Under the pieces are notes generated by a model. It was not told where the DNA came from. It did not search any database and saw nothing but the letters and a program-made list of their open reading frames with translations. A stretch of DNA of 7,667 nucleotides, from contig CAJULU010000088.1 of assembly GCA_910587575.1 (NCBI GenBank), positions 1 to 7,667 of the forward strand, in the 5' to 3' direction. This DNA comes from an uncultured Dorea sp. Lineage in GTDB: Bacteria; Bacillota; Clostridia; Lachnospirales; Lachnospiraceae. Shown here in pieces: positions 1 to 6,652 of this stretch (position 1 is the first letter of the stretch; the number at the start of each line of letters is the position of its first letter). The translations under genes were made by a program, and so were the position numbers.

Positions 1-331
1 CCGTCAGAGTTTCTTCTGTAACTTCGCCCTCATCAAGCGCTATCTGGGCATCGTACTCGAAAAGCCGGATTGTGATTTTGCCATCTGGTAAGCTGCTTTC
101 ACATTCAAGATGATATTTTTTAACTATTCTGCCAATAATCTGAAAATTAGTATCTGTTATCCGCTCTTTGTCAGCCGCATCCTGCTGGTCTAAAAAGTGT
201 TCATTAGGAAAAAAACGAATCTCTTCTTCTCCCGTATAATGTTCCTTAAAAATTTCATTGATTACAGGTATAATCAATTTCCGGCAGTCATTCAGGATTG
301 TCCGGAACGCTCCATCATATATATTTCCCAT
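1..331 (-). CDS. Rpn-like PD-(D/E)XK nuclease family protein, N-terminal part
   Basis: The gene reads off the left edge, so only its first 110 codons are present; no stop is seen. The product starts MGNIYDGAFRTIL and continues with an acidic, soluble sequence containing TDTNF (about residues 63-67) and YHLECES (about 77-83). This D...ExE arrangement resembles the catalytic core of the Rpn/transposase-like PD-(D/E)XK family (recombination-promoting nucleases), which is very common in Lachnospiraceae. The start is supported by an AGAAAGGA ribosome binding site about 7 bases upstream and by a good promoter just before it. It is a separate transcription unit from the YkgJ-like operon to its right. 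DNA cleavage is inferred from family resemblance. The C-terminal half, which would confirm the family, is outside the window. Confidence 0.72.
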   Translation of the reverse strand, partial: MGNIYDGAFRTILNDCRKLIIPVINEIFKEHYTGEEEIRFFPNEHFLDQQDAADKERITDTNFQIIGRIVKKYHLECESSLPDGKITIRLFEYDAQIALDEGEVTEETLT

Positions 332-358
332 ATGCTATCCTTTCTGTTTAGTGATTTT

Positions 359-387
359 ATCATATCATTTTTTACCTTTAAATTCAA
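359..387 (-). promoter_or_regulatory. Sigma-A-type promoter for the Rpn-like gene
   Basis: On the minus strand there is TTGAAT (387-382), a 17-base spacer, and TATGAT (364-359). Each hexamer matches the housekeeping consensus at five of six positions, and the spacing is ideal. The predicted start near 352 gives a leader of about 20 bases to the ATG at 331. I see no intrinsic terminator between the end of the YkgJ-like gene (424) and this promoter, so operon read-through may add to expression. Confidence 0.72.
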
Positions 388-423
388 GTATAGCTGTCTT
401 TGCTGGTATAACCTGCAGCGTTC

Positions 424-1134
424 CTATGTTGTTTTTGTGTCTGCTGTCATCTGTAATCCCCGCAGCAGTTTTTCAGCATTTTTCTGGAACTGTGGCAGGA
501 ATTCCTTTTCCAGATCATAACAGAGATAAAGGATACCAAAAACCAGGTTCCATACTTGCCGCATAGCTGCTTCGTCCAGGAATCTTTCTGCTTCCCTTAT
601 GAGCGTTACAAAATTCTTCTGGAATGTCGCCCATTCAATAAAGAAGTTATCATTAAGCGGAATACCAAAAGAATCAAACCATTCACGTAAGGTCTGTGTC
701 CTGGTATTGTTCCCGCATTCTGGATTCATGTAAAAGTATTCAATCACTAGTGCTTCAGAAGAAGTTTCATCTTCCGGAAACGCAATGACACGTCCGATTG
801 GAAACATGGCACACATAGCAGGTTTTGCTTTGTGGACGGAGCATCTGCGGTTTTTTAGCAGAGGGCACCGCTTGACAGAACCTCTGGGTTTCAGCCGGAT
901 GATCGGGAAGTGCGAATCCGGTCCGATATACAATTCACAATATTGGTCGATGAATTCTTTTAAAGACAGCTTCAGTTCGTTTGCAATCCGGAAGAGATCC
1001 AGCGGTGTCAGCAGGATATCCTCCCGATTGATGCAGCATTTCCCGCATTGTGTGCAGTGAAAACGAAACGAATCATCGGCAGTCAGTTTGTTATGTTCAA
1101 TAGCGTTCATGATTTCTTCCATTCTTGTATTCAT
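424..1134 (-). CDS. YkgJ-like cysteine cluster protein (second copy)
   Basis: This 236-residue protein carries the YkgJ-type cysteine pattern. CxxCGxCC lies at residues 27-34, followed by C90, C98 and C108 in the context CPLL...RCSVH..KPAMCAMFP. In the family these cysteines are thought to bind a metal, probably zinc or an Fe-S cluster; the biochemical role is not established, and a metal-dependent modification or chaperone role is possible. The C-terminal half is helical and has no membrane segment, so it is cytoplasmic. The start is fixed by a perfect AGGAGG 7 bases upstream. It is the last gene of the leftward operon. It is paralogous to the gene just upstream, with the same cysteine layout and a similar tail (compare EFLPQFQKNAEKLLRGLQ here with the displaced tail of the other copy). 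Family assignment is confident; function is not. Confidence 0.85.
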   Translation of the reverse strand: MNTRMEEIMNAIEHNKLTADDSFRFHCTQCGKCCINREDILLTPLDLFRIANELKLSLKEFIDQYCELYIGPDSHFPIIRLKPRGSVKRCPLLKNRRCSVHKAKPAMCAMFPIGRVIAFPEDETSSEALVIEYFYMNPECGNNTRTQTLREWFDSFGIPLNDNFFIEWATFQKNFVTLIREAERFLDEAAMRQVWNLVFGILYLCYDLEKEFLPQFQKNAEKLLRGLQMTADTKTT

Positions 1135-1141
1135 ATGTAGT

Positions 1142-1147
1142 CCTCCT
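1142..1147 (-). promoter_or_regulatory. Strong Shine-Dalgarno of the second YkgJ-like gene
   Basis: AGGAGG on the minus strand with a 7-base spacer to the ATG at 1134. It lies immediately after the TAA at 1151-1153 that closes the displaced tail of the upstream paralogue. That tight stop-to-Shine-Dalgarno packing suggests the tail frame, ending at 1151, was the original end of the upstream gene. Confidence 0.8.
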
Positions 1148-1150
1148 TGA

Positions 1151-1255
1151 TTACGGAACCATTGCCTTTAAGGAAGCAATCAGTTTTTGATTATTTTTTT
1201 CGTATTGTTCCTGAAACGGCTGATCCAGATCAAAGTCTGTGTATTTGTATAACAG
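1151..1255 (-). pseudogene. Displaced C-terminal tail of the first YkgJ-like gene (frameshift remnant)
   Basis: In the frame one base away from the gene at 1230-1817, codons from 1255 down to TAA at 1151 encode 34 residues beginning LLYKYTDFDLDQPF and ending SLKAMVP. The composition is protein-like, and the segment matches the position and character of the tail of the neighbouring paralogue (aromatic LxxLY stretch, acidic DLxxxF, then QFQKNAEKLL-like). Removing one T from the TTTT run at 1259-1256 joins ALF (residues 185-187 of the upper frame) directly to this tail and gives a 221-residue protein. I read it as the lost C-terminus of that gene, not as an independent gene. Confidence 0.7.
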
Positions 1256-1817
1256 AAAACAATGCCCTGTGCTTGTGTGTCTCTGGTATCTGCCTGAGCA
1301 GCTGCGCAATCTCGGATACTGCCGAAATGTCTGCATTGACAAATGCCTGGTCTTCCTGTGTGAAATATTGGTTCATCCAGTTCCGTGCTTTGAATTTCCT
1401 GCCTGTGAAATGGTGGTCCTTCTCCATACTGAGATAGTACTGGAAAGAGGAAGCGTCATCTGGCTCCGCTACCAATGGATAAGTACGGCAGGCCCGCGGT
1501 TTTGCTGCCTGGATCGTACACCGGTTGTCCTTTAGGAAAATGCAGGCATCGTCTGCGCCAACTGCCTTTAGTGTGTAGATAAAGTAACCGCACTCATGAA
1601 TCGGAACCGGCTCTGCATACAGGGACAGTAAATGTTCTATGGAATCAAAAGATTTGTCCTGGCTTTGCAGGAACCTGGCGATCCGGTAGACATCTAGGCT
1701 CTCCAGCGGGACGCTGTCCTTTACATGCCGGCAGCATGCGCCGCAATGGTGACATTCAAAGTGTATCCGTTCATTCCACGCGATGGGAGTGGCGTTTTCC
1801 ATTAATGATTTTTTCAT
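1230..1817 (-). CDS. YkgJ-like cysteine cluster protein (first copy), C-terminus frameshifted
   Basis: The 195-residue reading frame has CxxCGACC at residues 22-29 and further cysteines at 92, 100 and 110 in the context ACIFLKDNRC...KPRACRTYP. This is the diagnostic YkgJ-family metal-binding pattern, and all cysteines are intact. The start at 1817 has a GAAAGGG ribosome binding site about 10 bases upstream; the alternative ATG five codons later has none. After ALF (185-187) the frame ends abruptly in SVIQIHRL and TGA, while a plausible tail lies in the next frame, so an extra T in a TTTT run has probably truncated the protein by about 26 net residues. The Cys core may still fold. The next operon gene is a paralogue, so this looks like a tandem duplication with one copy decaying. 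A sequencing or assembly error in the short homopolymer is the main alternative. Confidence 0.8.
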   Translation of the reverse strand: MKKSLMENATPIAWNERIHFECHHCGACCRHVKDSVPLESLDVYRIARFLQSQDKSFDSIEHLLSLYAEPVPIHECGYFIYTLKAVGADDACIFLKDNRCTIQAAKPRACRTYPLVAEPDDASSFQYYLSMEKDHHFTGRKFKARNWMNQYFTQEDQAFVNADISAVSEIAQLLRQIPETHKHRALFSVIQIHRL

Positions 1818-1857
1818 TTTGTTTTTTCCCTTTCTTTGTATATATAAATGTTAAAGT

Positions 1858-1881
1858 GAGCCATTCTGGATGGAATAGCTC
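1858..1881 (-). repeat. Intergenic hairpin between the LPD11-like and YkgJ-like genes
   Basis: On the minus strand GAGCTATTC and GAATGGCTC form a nine-pair stem (one G-T wobble) around a six-base loop, a few bases after the TAA at 1887. It is followed by ACTTTAACATTT, which is not a proper T tract, so it is at best a leaky terminator or an mRNA-stabilising 3' hairpin. It could lower expression of the two YkgJ-like genes relative to the upstream genes. On the plus strand it is followed by TTGTTTTA, but no plus-strand gene precedes it. Confidence 0.45.
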
Positions 1882-1886
1882 TTGTT

Positions 1887-2342
1887 TTAATCCCCAGTAC
1901 ACATTGCTTTTTCATATGCAAGAATCTGATCCCATGTCAGCCATTCGGGTTTTTCTTCGTCTGGAAAACTAAGCCATATCCTTTTCATGGATTCTATGTG
2001 TTCCCTTTCATCTTTTGATGATAAGACGTCAGGGTTTTTGTTGCCGTATCCAAGGTAATACTCGCAATCGCATCTGTATCTGTCCAGCATCTGATATTGA
2101 AATCTTTTATCTTTGTTAATCTGCTTTTCATTGGATAAAATGATGAATGGTCTCCGAATCGGCAGATCCGGCTCGCCGTCAAACGCATTATTGACTGCTG
2201 AGCATAGATTCGGCTTATTGAGGCCTAATGCAATATCCTTCCACAAACGCCCATTTTGATCTTCATAGACCGGACGTGACCATGAGTCCGTACCAATTGG
2301 TTTCAGTTTTAAAGTGTCGTTCTTGTTTGCTGGTGTATTCAT
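1887..2342 (-). CDS. Mobile-element accessory protein with LPD11-like C-terminus
   Basis: The 151-residue soluble protein has two recognisable parts. Residues about 11-62 contain DSWSRPVY, GRLWKD and FDGEPDLPI, a pattern I recall from short proteins on Clostridia conjugative elements (possibly DUF4313-like; not checked). Residues about 86-147 contain DCEYYLGYGNKNP, a run of charged helix, and EKPEWLTWDQILAYEKAM, which resembles the large polyvalent protein-associated domain LPD11. LPD domains are usually parts of very large element- or phage-borne polyproteins of unknown function. I chose the start at 2342 because AAGGAG lies about 8 bases upstream and the ATG overlaps the TGA of the preceding gene (ATGA), implying translational coupling. 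The in-frame ATG at 2366 lies inside that gene and has no support. No catalytic residues can be proposed. Confidence 0.75.
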   Translation of the reverse strand: MNTPANKNDTLKLKPIGTDSWSRPVYEDQNGRLWKDIALGLNKPNLCSAVNNAFDGEPDLPIRRPFIILSNEKQINKDKRFQYQMLDRYRCDCEYYLGYGNKNPDVLSSKDEREHIESMKRIWLSFPDEEKPEWLTWDQILAYEKAMCTGD

Positions 2343-3046
2343 ATAAACTCTCCTTTCATTGAACAAATGTCTTTGAAAAAGCTTAAAGCATCAAAAAAAC
2401 CCTGCTGGTAAGCAACCCGCCCATATTCGGAACCGCTTGCATTGCTTTCTTCCAGGGCATCGTCAATCAGATCCCATTGTTCAGGCGTGAACATATCTTC
2501 TGACAGTCTGCCGGCCTTTTCTTTAGCAGTTTGTTTTGATTTCTGGTACTTCCGGTCTTTTCTAAGAGTATCTTCCAAAGCGGTATCAAGCCTGTTTCGG
2601 ATGATCTGCTGCAGGATCGAGTGCCGGAACTCCGATGCCATATCGGTATCTGCATCTATAGTAGATTCAGCATTCAGATCCACATCAGATTTGGTATTTG
2701 GATTTTCTTCCTTTGTCTTATAGTTATCCGAAGCCATACTATATCCGTCCTGGTCTCTTTCCCGCCAGATAATTTGGAACAGATCCGTAATTAACAGGAA
2801 TCCTGCCTGCAGTCCCAGTTCCATGTACACGCTGGCATTTTCATCCACTAGCTCATTTGCCGCAGATAACAACACCGAAGCCCCGTCTTCATCATATTGT
2901 TTGGCAACCTTTTCGTAAGCCAGGTCTGCATCATCCAGACGTGCCTCGTAATTACGGTCATCCCGGTCTGGGACCATGCCGTATAACAGGTAATCTGCAA
3001 TTCCTTTTACCGTTGCCCTCTCAAATATTTTCTCTGCAAATTTCAT
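2339..3046 (-). CDS. Hypothetical helical protein with apparent internal duplication
   Basis: This 235-residue acidic, all-helical protein is not recognised with certainty. Residues about 13-95 form a compact unit (GIADYLLYGMVPDRDDRNYEARL, then LVDENASVYMELGLQAGF). Its overall pattern recalls the small DUF6809-type proteins of Clostridia, but that is only a guess. A low-complexity acidic linker (about 100-138) leads to a second unit (about 139-228) that ends similarly: LEESNAS...YGRVAYQQGFFDAL. The shared NAS...(Q)QxGF...F pattern suggests one module occurring twice. There is no signal peptide, membrane segment or catalytic motif. The start at 3046 is preceded by GAAAGGA with a 7-base gap; the longer frame to 3181 overlaps the preceding gene and has no ribosome binding site. 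The stop overlaps the next start (ATGA). Confidence 0.72.
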   Translation of the reverse strand: MKFAEKIFERATVKGIADYLLYGMVPDRDDRNYEARLDDADLAYEKVAKQYDEDGASVLLSAANELVDENASVYMELGLQAGFLLITDLFQIIWRERDQDGYSMASDNYKTKEENPNTKSDVDLNAESTIDADTDMASEFRHSILQQIIRNRLDTALEDTLRKDRKYQKSKQTAKEKAGRLSEDMFTPEQWDLIDDALEESNASGSEYGRVAYQQGFFDALSFFKDICSMKGEFI

Positions 3047-3053
3047 AATGTTT

Positions 3054-3071
3054 CCTTTCCGAAAAGAAAGG
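3054..3071 (-). promoter_or_regulatory. Hairpin sequestering the Shine-Dalgarno of the duplicated-module gene
   Basis: On the minus strand CCTTTC (3071-3066) pairs perfectly with GAAAGG (3059-3054) across a six-base loop. The 3' arm is the ribosome binding site (GAAAGGA) for the ATG at 3046. When folded, the stem would hide the site. It lies in the 76-base gap after the zinc-ribbon gene, the longest gap inside the tight part of the operon. The stem is short, so any regulatory effect is inferred. Confidence 0.4.
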
Positions 3072-3122
3072 TACAGCATCAAGCCATACCTTCCCATTCT
3101 CTTATCTAATGATTCTCTTTGC

Positions 3123-3506
3123 TTATTCTTTTCGTAATCCATACAGTAAATATGCCACGCCTTTCGGATGGCGGTCATCAAACCAGTGCCAGAGTTCTAT
3201 CCGTGTGATTCCGTCCGGAAATGTGATCCCCTGCAGTGTAAATGATTCTGCAATGAATTCGTCTCCGGAGTCCGGGACCTCCAAAGGTATATCTGAAAGC
3301 TCCTTCCACATGGTCTCAACTATCCGTCTGCATAGACCGGATTCCTGATTATAGTCACAGCCGTCACGGTTTACACATTCACTGCAGAGCAGTAAGCGCT
3401 TACCACAGGAAGGGCAGTTTGTCAGATACTCTTGTGACGCTGTATCCCATAAGACCGAAACCTCTGCATTGCAGTGCGGACATAGTTCATAGATCATTTC
3501 TTTCAT
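3123..3506 (-). CDS. Small multi-cysteine zinc-ribbon protein
   Basis: The 127-residue protein opens with a zinc-ribbon: CPHC at residues 9-12 and CPSC at 31-34. A further cysteine group follows at C41, C44, C50 and C59 (LLCSECVNRDGCDYN), enough for two zinc sites. The C-terminal part (about 88-127) contains GITFPDGITRIELWHWFDDRH and KGVAYLLYG. I have an impression of this kind of ending from other element-borne proteins in Clostridia, but I cannot name a domain. The likely role is nucleic-acid or protein binding through the ribbon. The start at 3506 is supported by AAGGGA about 7 bases upstream and by the first residues leading straight into the ribbon; the longer frame to 3866 runs through ligA. 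The gene lies 32 bases after ligA, so it is co-transcribed and may act with the ligase. Confidence 0.72.
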   Translation of the reverse strand: MKEMIYELCPHCNAEVSVLWDTASQEYLTNCPSCGKRLLLCSECVNRDGCDYNQESGLCRRIVETMWKELSDIPLEVPDSGDEFIAESFTLQGITFPDGITRIELWHWFDDRHPKGVAYLLYGLRKE

Positions 3507-3516
3507 GGCTGTTTCC

Positions 3517-3532
3517 CTTATTATGTAATAAG
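3517..3532. repeat. Short inverted repeat at the ligA/zinc-ribbon junction
   Basis: CTTATTA and TAATAAG form perfect seven-base arms around TG. The repeat fills half of the 32-base gap between the ligA stop and the next start and overlaps the AAG of the AAGGGA ribosome binding site on the minus strand. It is AT-rich with a very tight loop, so it may be a protein site, a weak RNA hairpin, or chance. Confidence 0.35.
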
Positions 3533-3538
3533 CAAGCG

Positions 3539-5539
3539 TTATGCAATCATCTCCAGGAACTGCTCTTCCGTCAGAACCGGAATGTTCAGCTCCTGGGCCT
3601 TTTTCAGCTTGCTTCCCGCCTTCTCCCCGCAGATCAGGTAATCGGTCTTTTTCGTTACGGAGCTTCCGGGTTTTCCGCCAAGCTCCAAGATCTTTGTGTT
3701 GATGCCGTCGCGGGTGAAATGTGTAAGCTTTCCTGTCGCAACAACTGTGCAGCCCATAAATGGATTCTCTTTTACTTCTCTCATGATGTGTTCCTCCTTT
3801 GATTTGAATGTTAATTCTTTTTGTAATTCTTTCCATAAACACAAGTTTTCTTCGTTGGAAAACCATGTGTGAATGTTGTGGCTCAGTGTCTCCCCGAAGT
3901 CCTCCAGCGCCGTAAAGTCATAACTGCCGACAGCAGCGGCTTCAAAGTCATTCAGGTTTCCGGAAAATACGTTATTTAAAATACGGCTTTTGGTACGCCC
4001 CACCATGGGGATATCCATTGCTACCAGAAAATGCACGAAGTCTGTCTCCCGGCTTCTGGTAATGGCGCTCCAGAGACGTTCATAGGATTTCTCACCAAAT
4101 CCGTCCAGTGCAAGGATATCCTCGCGGTACTGATCCAGATGATACAGATCCTGAAAGGAATTTAGGTAGCCAAGTTCTAAGAACCGCTCCAATGTAGCCA
4201 AGGAAAGCCCTTCGATATCCATAGCCTTCTTACCCACGAAATGCTCAAACTTCCGCAGGATCTGGCTGTCACATAACGGATTGTCACAGTGGACAGTTTC
4301 CACGATTCTGCCGTCACTGGTTTTTCGTCGTTTGATCCGGGTGGCTGACTGGCAGCATGGACAATGCGGCGGGACAATATCCTGATATCTGCCCCGGTCC
4401 AGATTTTCCTCAATGTGAGGAATGATCATGTTCCGTTTGGAGATCAGAACCCTGCATCCCGGAACCAGTTCCAAATTCTTGATGAAACTTAGGTTATGCA
4501 GTGATGCCCTTGATACTTCACAGCCGTCGATCTCAACCGTGTCAAAAACGCCGACCGGCGCAATCTCTCCGAAACGGGTAGGCGTCCATTCTATTTCCCG
4601 TAAAATAGTTTCATACTGTTCATCCTCAAACTTGTAAGCAAGCCCATCCTTGTAATGATGTCCCGTCTTCCCGCAGCTTTTGGAGTAACTGAAGCTGTCA
4701 AAGACTGCAACGATGCCGTCAATCGGGACGTGCCGTCTGGAAGCTTCGGTTACTAGCATGTCGATACTGGTGGCAACCAGTTCTTCTGTCGGCGACGACC
4801 CTTCTATAGAAATATAGGGACAGGTATCGAAGCCAAGCTCCTTTAAAAGCGAAAGCCGCATCTGCCTGCTGTCGCTGTAGGGACTTTCATCCAGCCCTTC
4901 TAATACATTGAATGGCGAGAAATAGACGCAGCGTTTTGCGCAGGTTTCCGGATTCAGGCTCCGTACTGTGCCTGAGACAAGATTGCGCGCATTACGGAAT
5001 TTCTTTCCGTTGCTGTCTGTGAGTGTTTCCTTCAGGCGTTCAAAGTCATTGATGTGGATATAAGATTCCCCGGTGATGACCAGGCGTTTCCGGTAAGGGA
5101 TTGATAAGGGGACATTCTGATAGGCAGGGAGAGTGTGGGTGATTTCTTCTCCGATTTCTCCATTTCCACGTGTGGAAGCCTGTATCAGATGCCCGTCCTC
5201 ATACACCAGCTTGGTAGTAAGCCCGTCCAGCTTCAGCATCAGTAATGCCGGGTTTCTGGCAAGAAGCGCTGTGATCTCTGTTACCTGCTTGGTCTTATCT
5301 AAGGAAAGCAAAGGGATGGGATGCTGCACTTTTGAAAGGCTGCTGACCGGGTAATAGCCGACTGTCTGTGTCGGGGAATTGGAGAGGATGAATCCGGTCT
5401 CCGTTTCCAGCTGTTGAAGCTCATCGAATAGCTGGTCATATTCTTTGTCTGTGATCGTCGGTGAATTTAAGTTGTAATAAGCATTCCTGTGCTCATTCAA
5501 TTCCTGCACCAGAGAAGTGATCTTTTGAATCTGGTTCAT
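3539..5539 (-). CDS. ligA: NAD+-dependent DNA ligase LigA, divergent, mobile-element type
   Basis: This 666-residue enzyme has the full LigA layout and usual length. Domain Ia with AYYNLNSPTITDKEYD (about 20-35) takes up the NMN half of NAD+. The nucleotidyltransferase domain has KLDG at 103-106 (Lys103 is the adenylated nucleophile), TRGNGEIGEEIT (123-134), E158, NARN and TVR (R185, R193), IDG (273-275) and AYKF (K303). An OB-fold follows to about 390, then the zinc finger C393/C396/C418/C423, helix-hairpin-helix repeats (about 430-575) and a C-terminal BRCT domain (about 592-666). It seals nicks in duplex DNA in the cytoplasm. An oddity is that the motif IV lysine (E. coli Lys290) is Val279, and the usual SLDNAF segment reads SLDKTK (79-84). 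The start at 5539 has AAAGGA about 8 bases upstream; the longer frame to 5665 overlaps the DUF5688 gene. Position within an accessory operon and divergence from chromosomal LigA suggest an extra, element-borne ligase. Confidence 0.93.
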   Translation of the reverse strand: MNQIQKITSLVQELNEHRNAYYNLNSPTITDKEYDQLFDELQQLETETGFILSNSPTQTVGYYPVSSLSKVQHPIPLLSLDKTKQVTEITALLARNPALLMLKLDGLTTKLVYEDGHLIQASTRGNGEIGEEITHTLPAYQNVPLSIPYRKRLVITGESYIHINDFERLKETLTDSNGKKFRNARNLVSGTVRSLNPETCAKRCVYFSPFNVLEGLDESPYSDSRQMRLSLLKELGFDTCPYISIEGSSPTEELVATSIDMLVTEASRRHVPIDGIVAVFDSFSYSKSCGKTGHHYKDGLAYKFEDEQYETILREIEWTPTRFGEIAPVGVFDTVEIDGCEVSRASLHNLSFIKNLELVPGCRVLISKRNMIIPHIEENLDRGRYQDIVPPHCPCCQSATRIKRRKTSDGRIVETVHCDNPLCDSQILRKFEHFVGKKAMDIEGLSLATLERFLELGYLNSFQDLYHLDQYREDILALDGFGEKSYERLWSAITRSRETDFVHFLVAMDIPMVGRTKSRILNNVFSGNLNDFEAAAVGSYDFTALEDFGETLSHNIHTWFSNEENLCLWKELQKELTFKSKEEHIMREVKENPFMGCTVVATGKLTHFTRDGINTKILELGGKPGSSVTKKTDYLICGEKAGSKLKKAQELNIPVLTEEQFLEMIA

Positions 5540-5576
5540 GATACTCGTCCTTTCTTTTGTTGGTTTTGGGATATTT

Positions 5577-6518
5577 CTAAGAGATGATTCCGGGTGAATG
5601 AAGAAGCAGGTTCTGCATAAAATATTCGCCTGTGCCCTGTCCGGATTTGCTGTAATAGTAAGCATGGTCGGAAAGATATTCCTCCGGATCCAGATACTCC
5701 TGATTGACCTCCTGTATCAGCCGGTCCAGTTCCTCTTTGGAAGGAGCCTTGGATCTGGGAAACAGAATTACTTCATGGATGCTGCTTGGAATAATGTAAA
5801 AATCCTCTTTAAAGAAATCTGCAATCTCATCCATCAGGTTTTTACAGGTCATTAAGACAGCGCCGCATGAGAAGTATTCGTTTGTTAAAAAATACATGTC
5901 CTTATTCGGATCATTGTCAGATATCGCAGCGTAGTACTCACTTTTTAGAAAGCCGCGATCCAGAAGATGCTGATTCAGATTGGCGAATTTTATTGGCAGC
6001 AAACGGTTATAATTTGCCAGCGCCTGCTGATGCAGTTCCAGAGTGTCAACGCCCCATTCCTTTAGTACCTCATCATTAACCGGCATACTCAGGAGCATCC
6101 TGTCGGTCTTCCCAATAAGATAATGGTAGACGACCGACAGGTCCTGGAATGGGATGTGTGGGGCTGTTTCTAAGAATGTGCGGTTTTTCTCTGTATTGAC
6201 CAGCTTCATGATGATCCTGCTTTTGGCGGCGGAGTAATCAAGGAGTTTCTTTTCATCCACCTGTATTGCAGGTAAAGATTGGTACAAGCCTGCAACCAGA
6301 TCAATGACAGTATCAAGATCCTCTGTCGCCTGATAAAATTCATAGTATTCCTCCAGATAGATTGTGGGCGATGTATTTGCAGCCGGATTTTTGAAAACAA
6401 TCCCGTATTTCATCTGCCCATTAGATTTCATCTGCTTTGTAAGACGGAGACTGACATTGCCAAGTTCTCTGCCCTGTAATCCCTGTAAAACTTTCCCCCT
6501 AAATGTTTCGTATGTCAT
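5577..6518 (-). CDS. DUF5688 family protein
   Basis: This 313-residue soluble protein matches my memory of DUF5688, a family abundant in Lachnospiraceae with no known function. Supporting segments are MTYETFRGKVLQGLQ at the N-terminus, LLSMPVNDEVLKEWGVD (142-158), NKDMYFLTNEYFSCGAVLM (205-223) and the conserved-looking IIPSSIHEVILFP (242-254). The C-terminal part (about 260-290) is acidic and Tyr-rich. No signal peptide or membrane helix is present. The start at 6518 is firm, with AGGAGG six bases upstream. It is the first gene of the leftward operon, lies 37 bases ahead of ligA, and is preceded by a long structured leader, so its expression probably sets that of the whole operon. The pairing with ligA may reflect element maintenance; this is inference. 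Confidence 0.85.
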   Translation of the reverse strand: MTYETFRGKVLQGLQGRELGNVSLRLTKQMKSNGQMKYGIVFKNPAANTSPTIYLEEYYEFYQATEDLDTVIDLVAGLYQSLPAIQVDEKKLLDYSAAKSRIIMKLVNTEKNRTFLETAPHIPFQDLSVVYHYLIGKTDRMLLSMPVNDEVLKEWGVDTLELHQQALANYNRLLPIKFANLNQHLLDRGFLKSEYYAAISDNDPNKDMYFLTNEYFSCGAVLMTCKNLMDEIADFFKEDFYIIPSSIHEVILFPRSKAPSKEELDRLIQEVNQEYLDPEEYLSDHAYYYSKSGQGTGEYFMQNLLLHSPGIIS

Positions 6519-6590
6519 TTGAACCCTCCTTTTCTTGTGGTGTCATCCGAAAGGATTGTATATTGTCCTCCCTTCTATTTGCGTTCAGGC

Positions 6591-6626
6591 AAAAAAAGAG
6601 AATGTACACCATAAGCATCCATTCTC
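6591..6626 (-). terminator. Second leader terminator
   Basis: On the minus strand GAGAATG (6626-6620) pairs with CATTCTC (6604-6598), with a 15-base loop, immediately followed by seven Ts (6597-6591). The geometry is that of an intrinsic terminator, although the loop is large. It lies between the promoter and the first operon gene, about 70 bases before the DUF5688 start, so it must be read through for the operon to be expressed. Confidence 0.6.
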
Positions 6627-6652
6627 CCATTCACTGCGGAAATCCTGCAAAA

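Noticed and set aside
197..566. Two overlapping plus-strand open frames of about 100 codons
   Set aside because: They are antisense to the Rpn-like gene and the end of the second YkgJ-like gene, have low-complexity Phe/Ser-rich products and no ribosome binding site.
3047..3181. 45-codon N-terminal extension of the duplicated-module protein
   Set aside because: It overlaps the zinc-ribbon gene and contains its own Shine-Dalgarno hairpin region; the 3046 start is well supported.
3507..3866. Upstream extension of the zinc-ribbon frame into ligA
   Set aside because: The translation is Arg/Lys-rich noise out of frame with ligA; the 3506 start has a ribosome binding site and leads directly into the zinc ribbon.
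5540..5665. 42-codon N-terminal extension of LigA
   Set aside because: It overlaps the end of the DUF5688 gene, has no ribosome binding site, and MNQIQKI at 5539 matches the usual LigA beginning.
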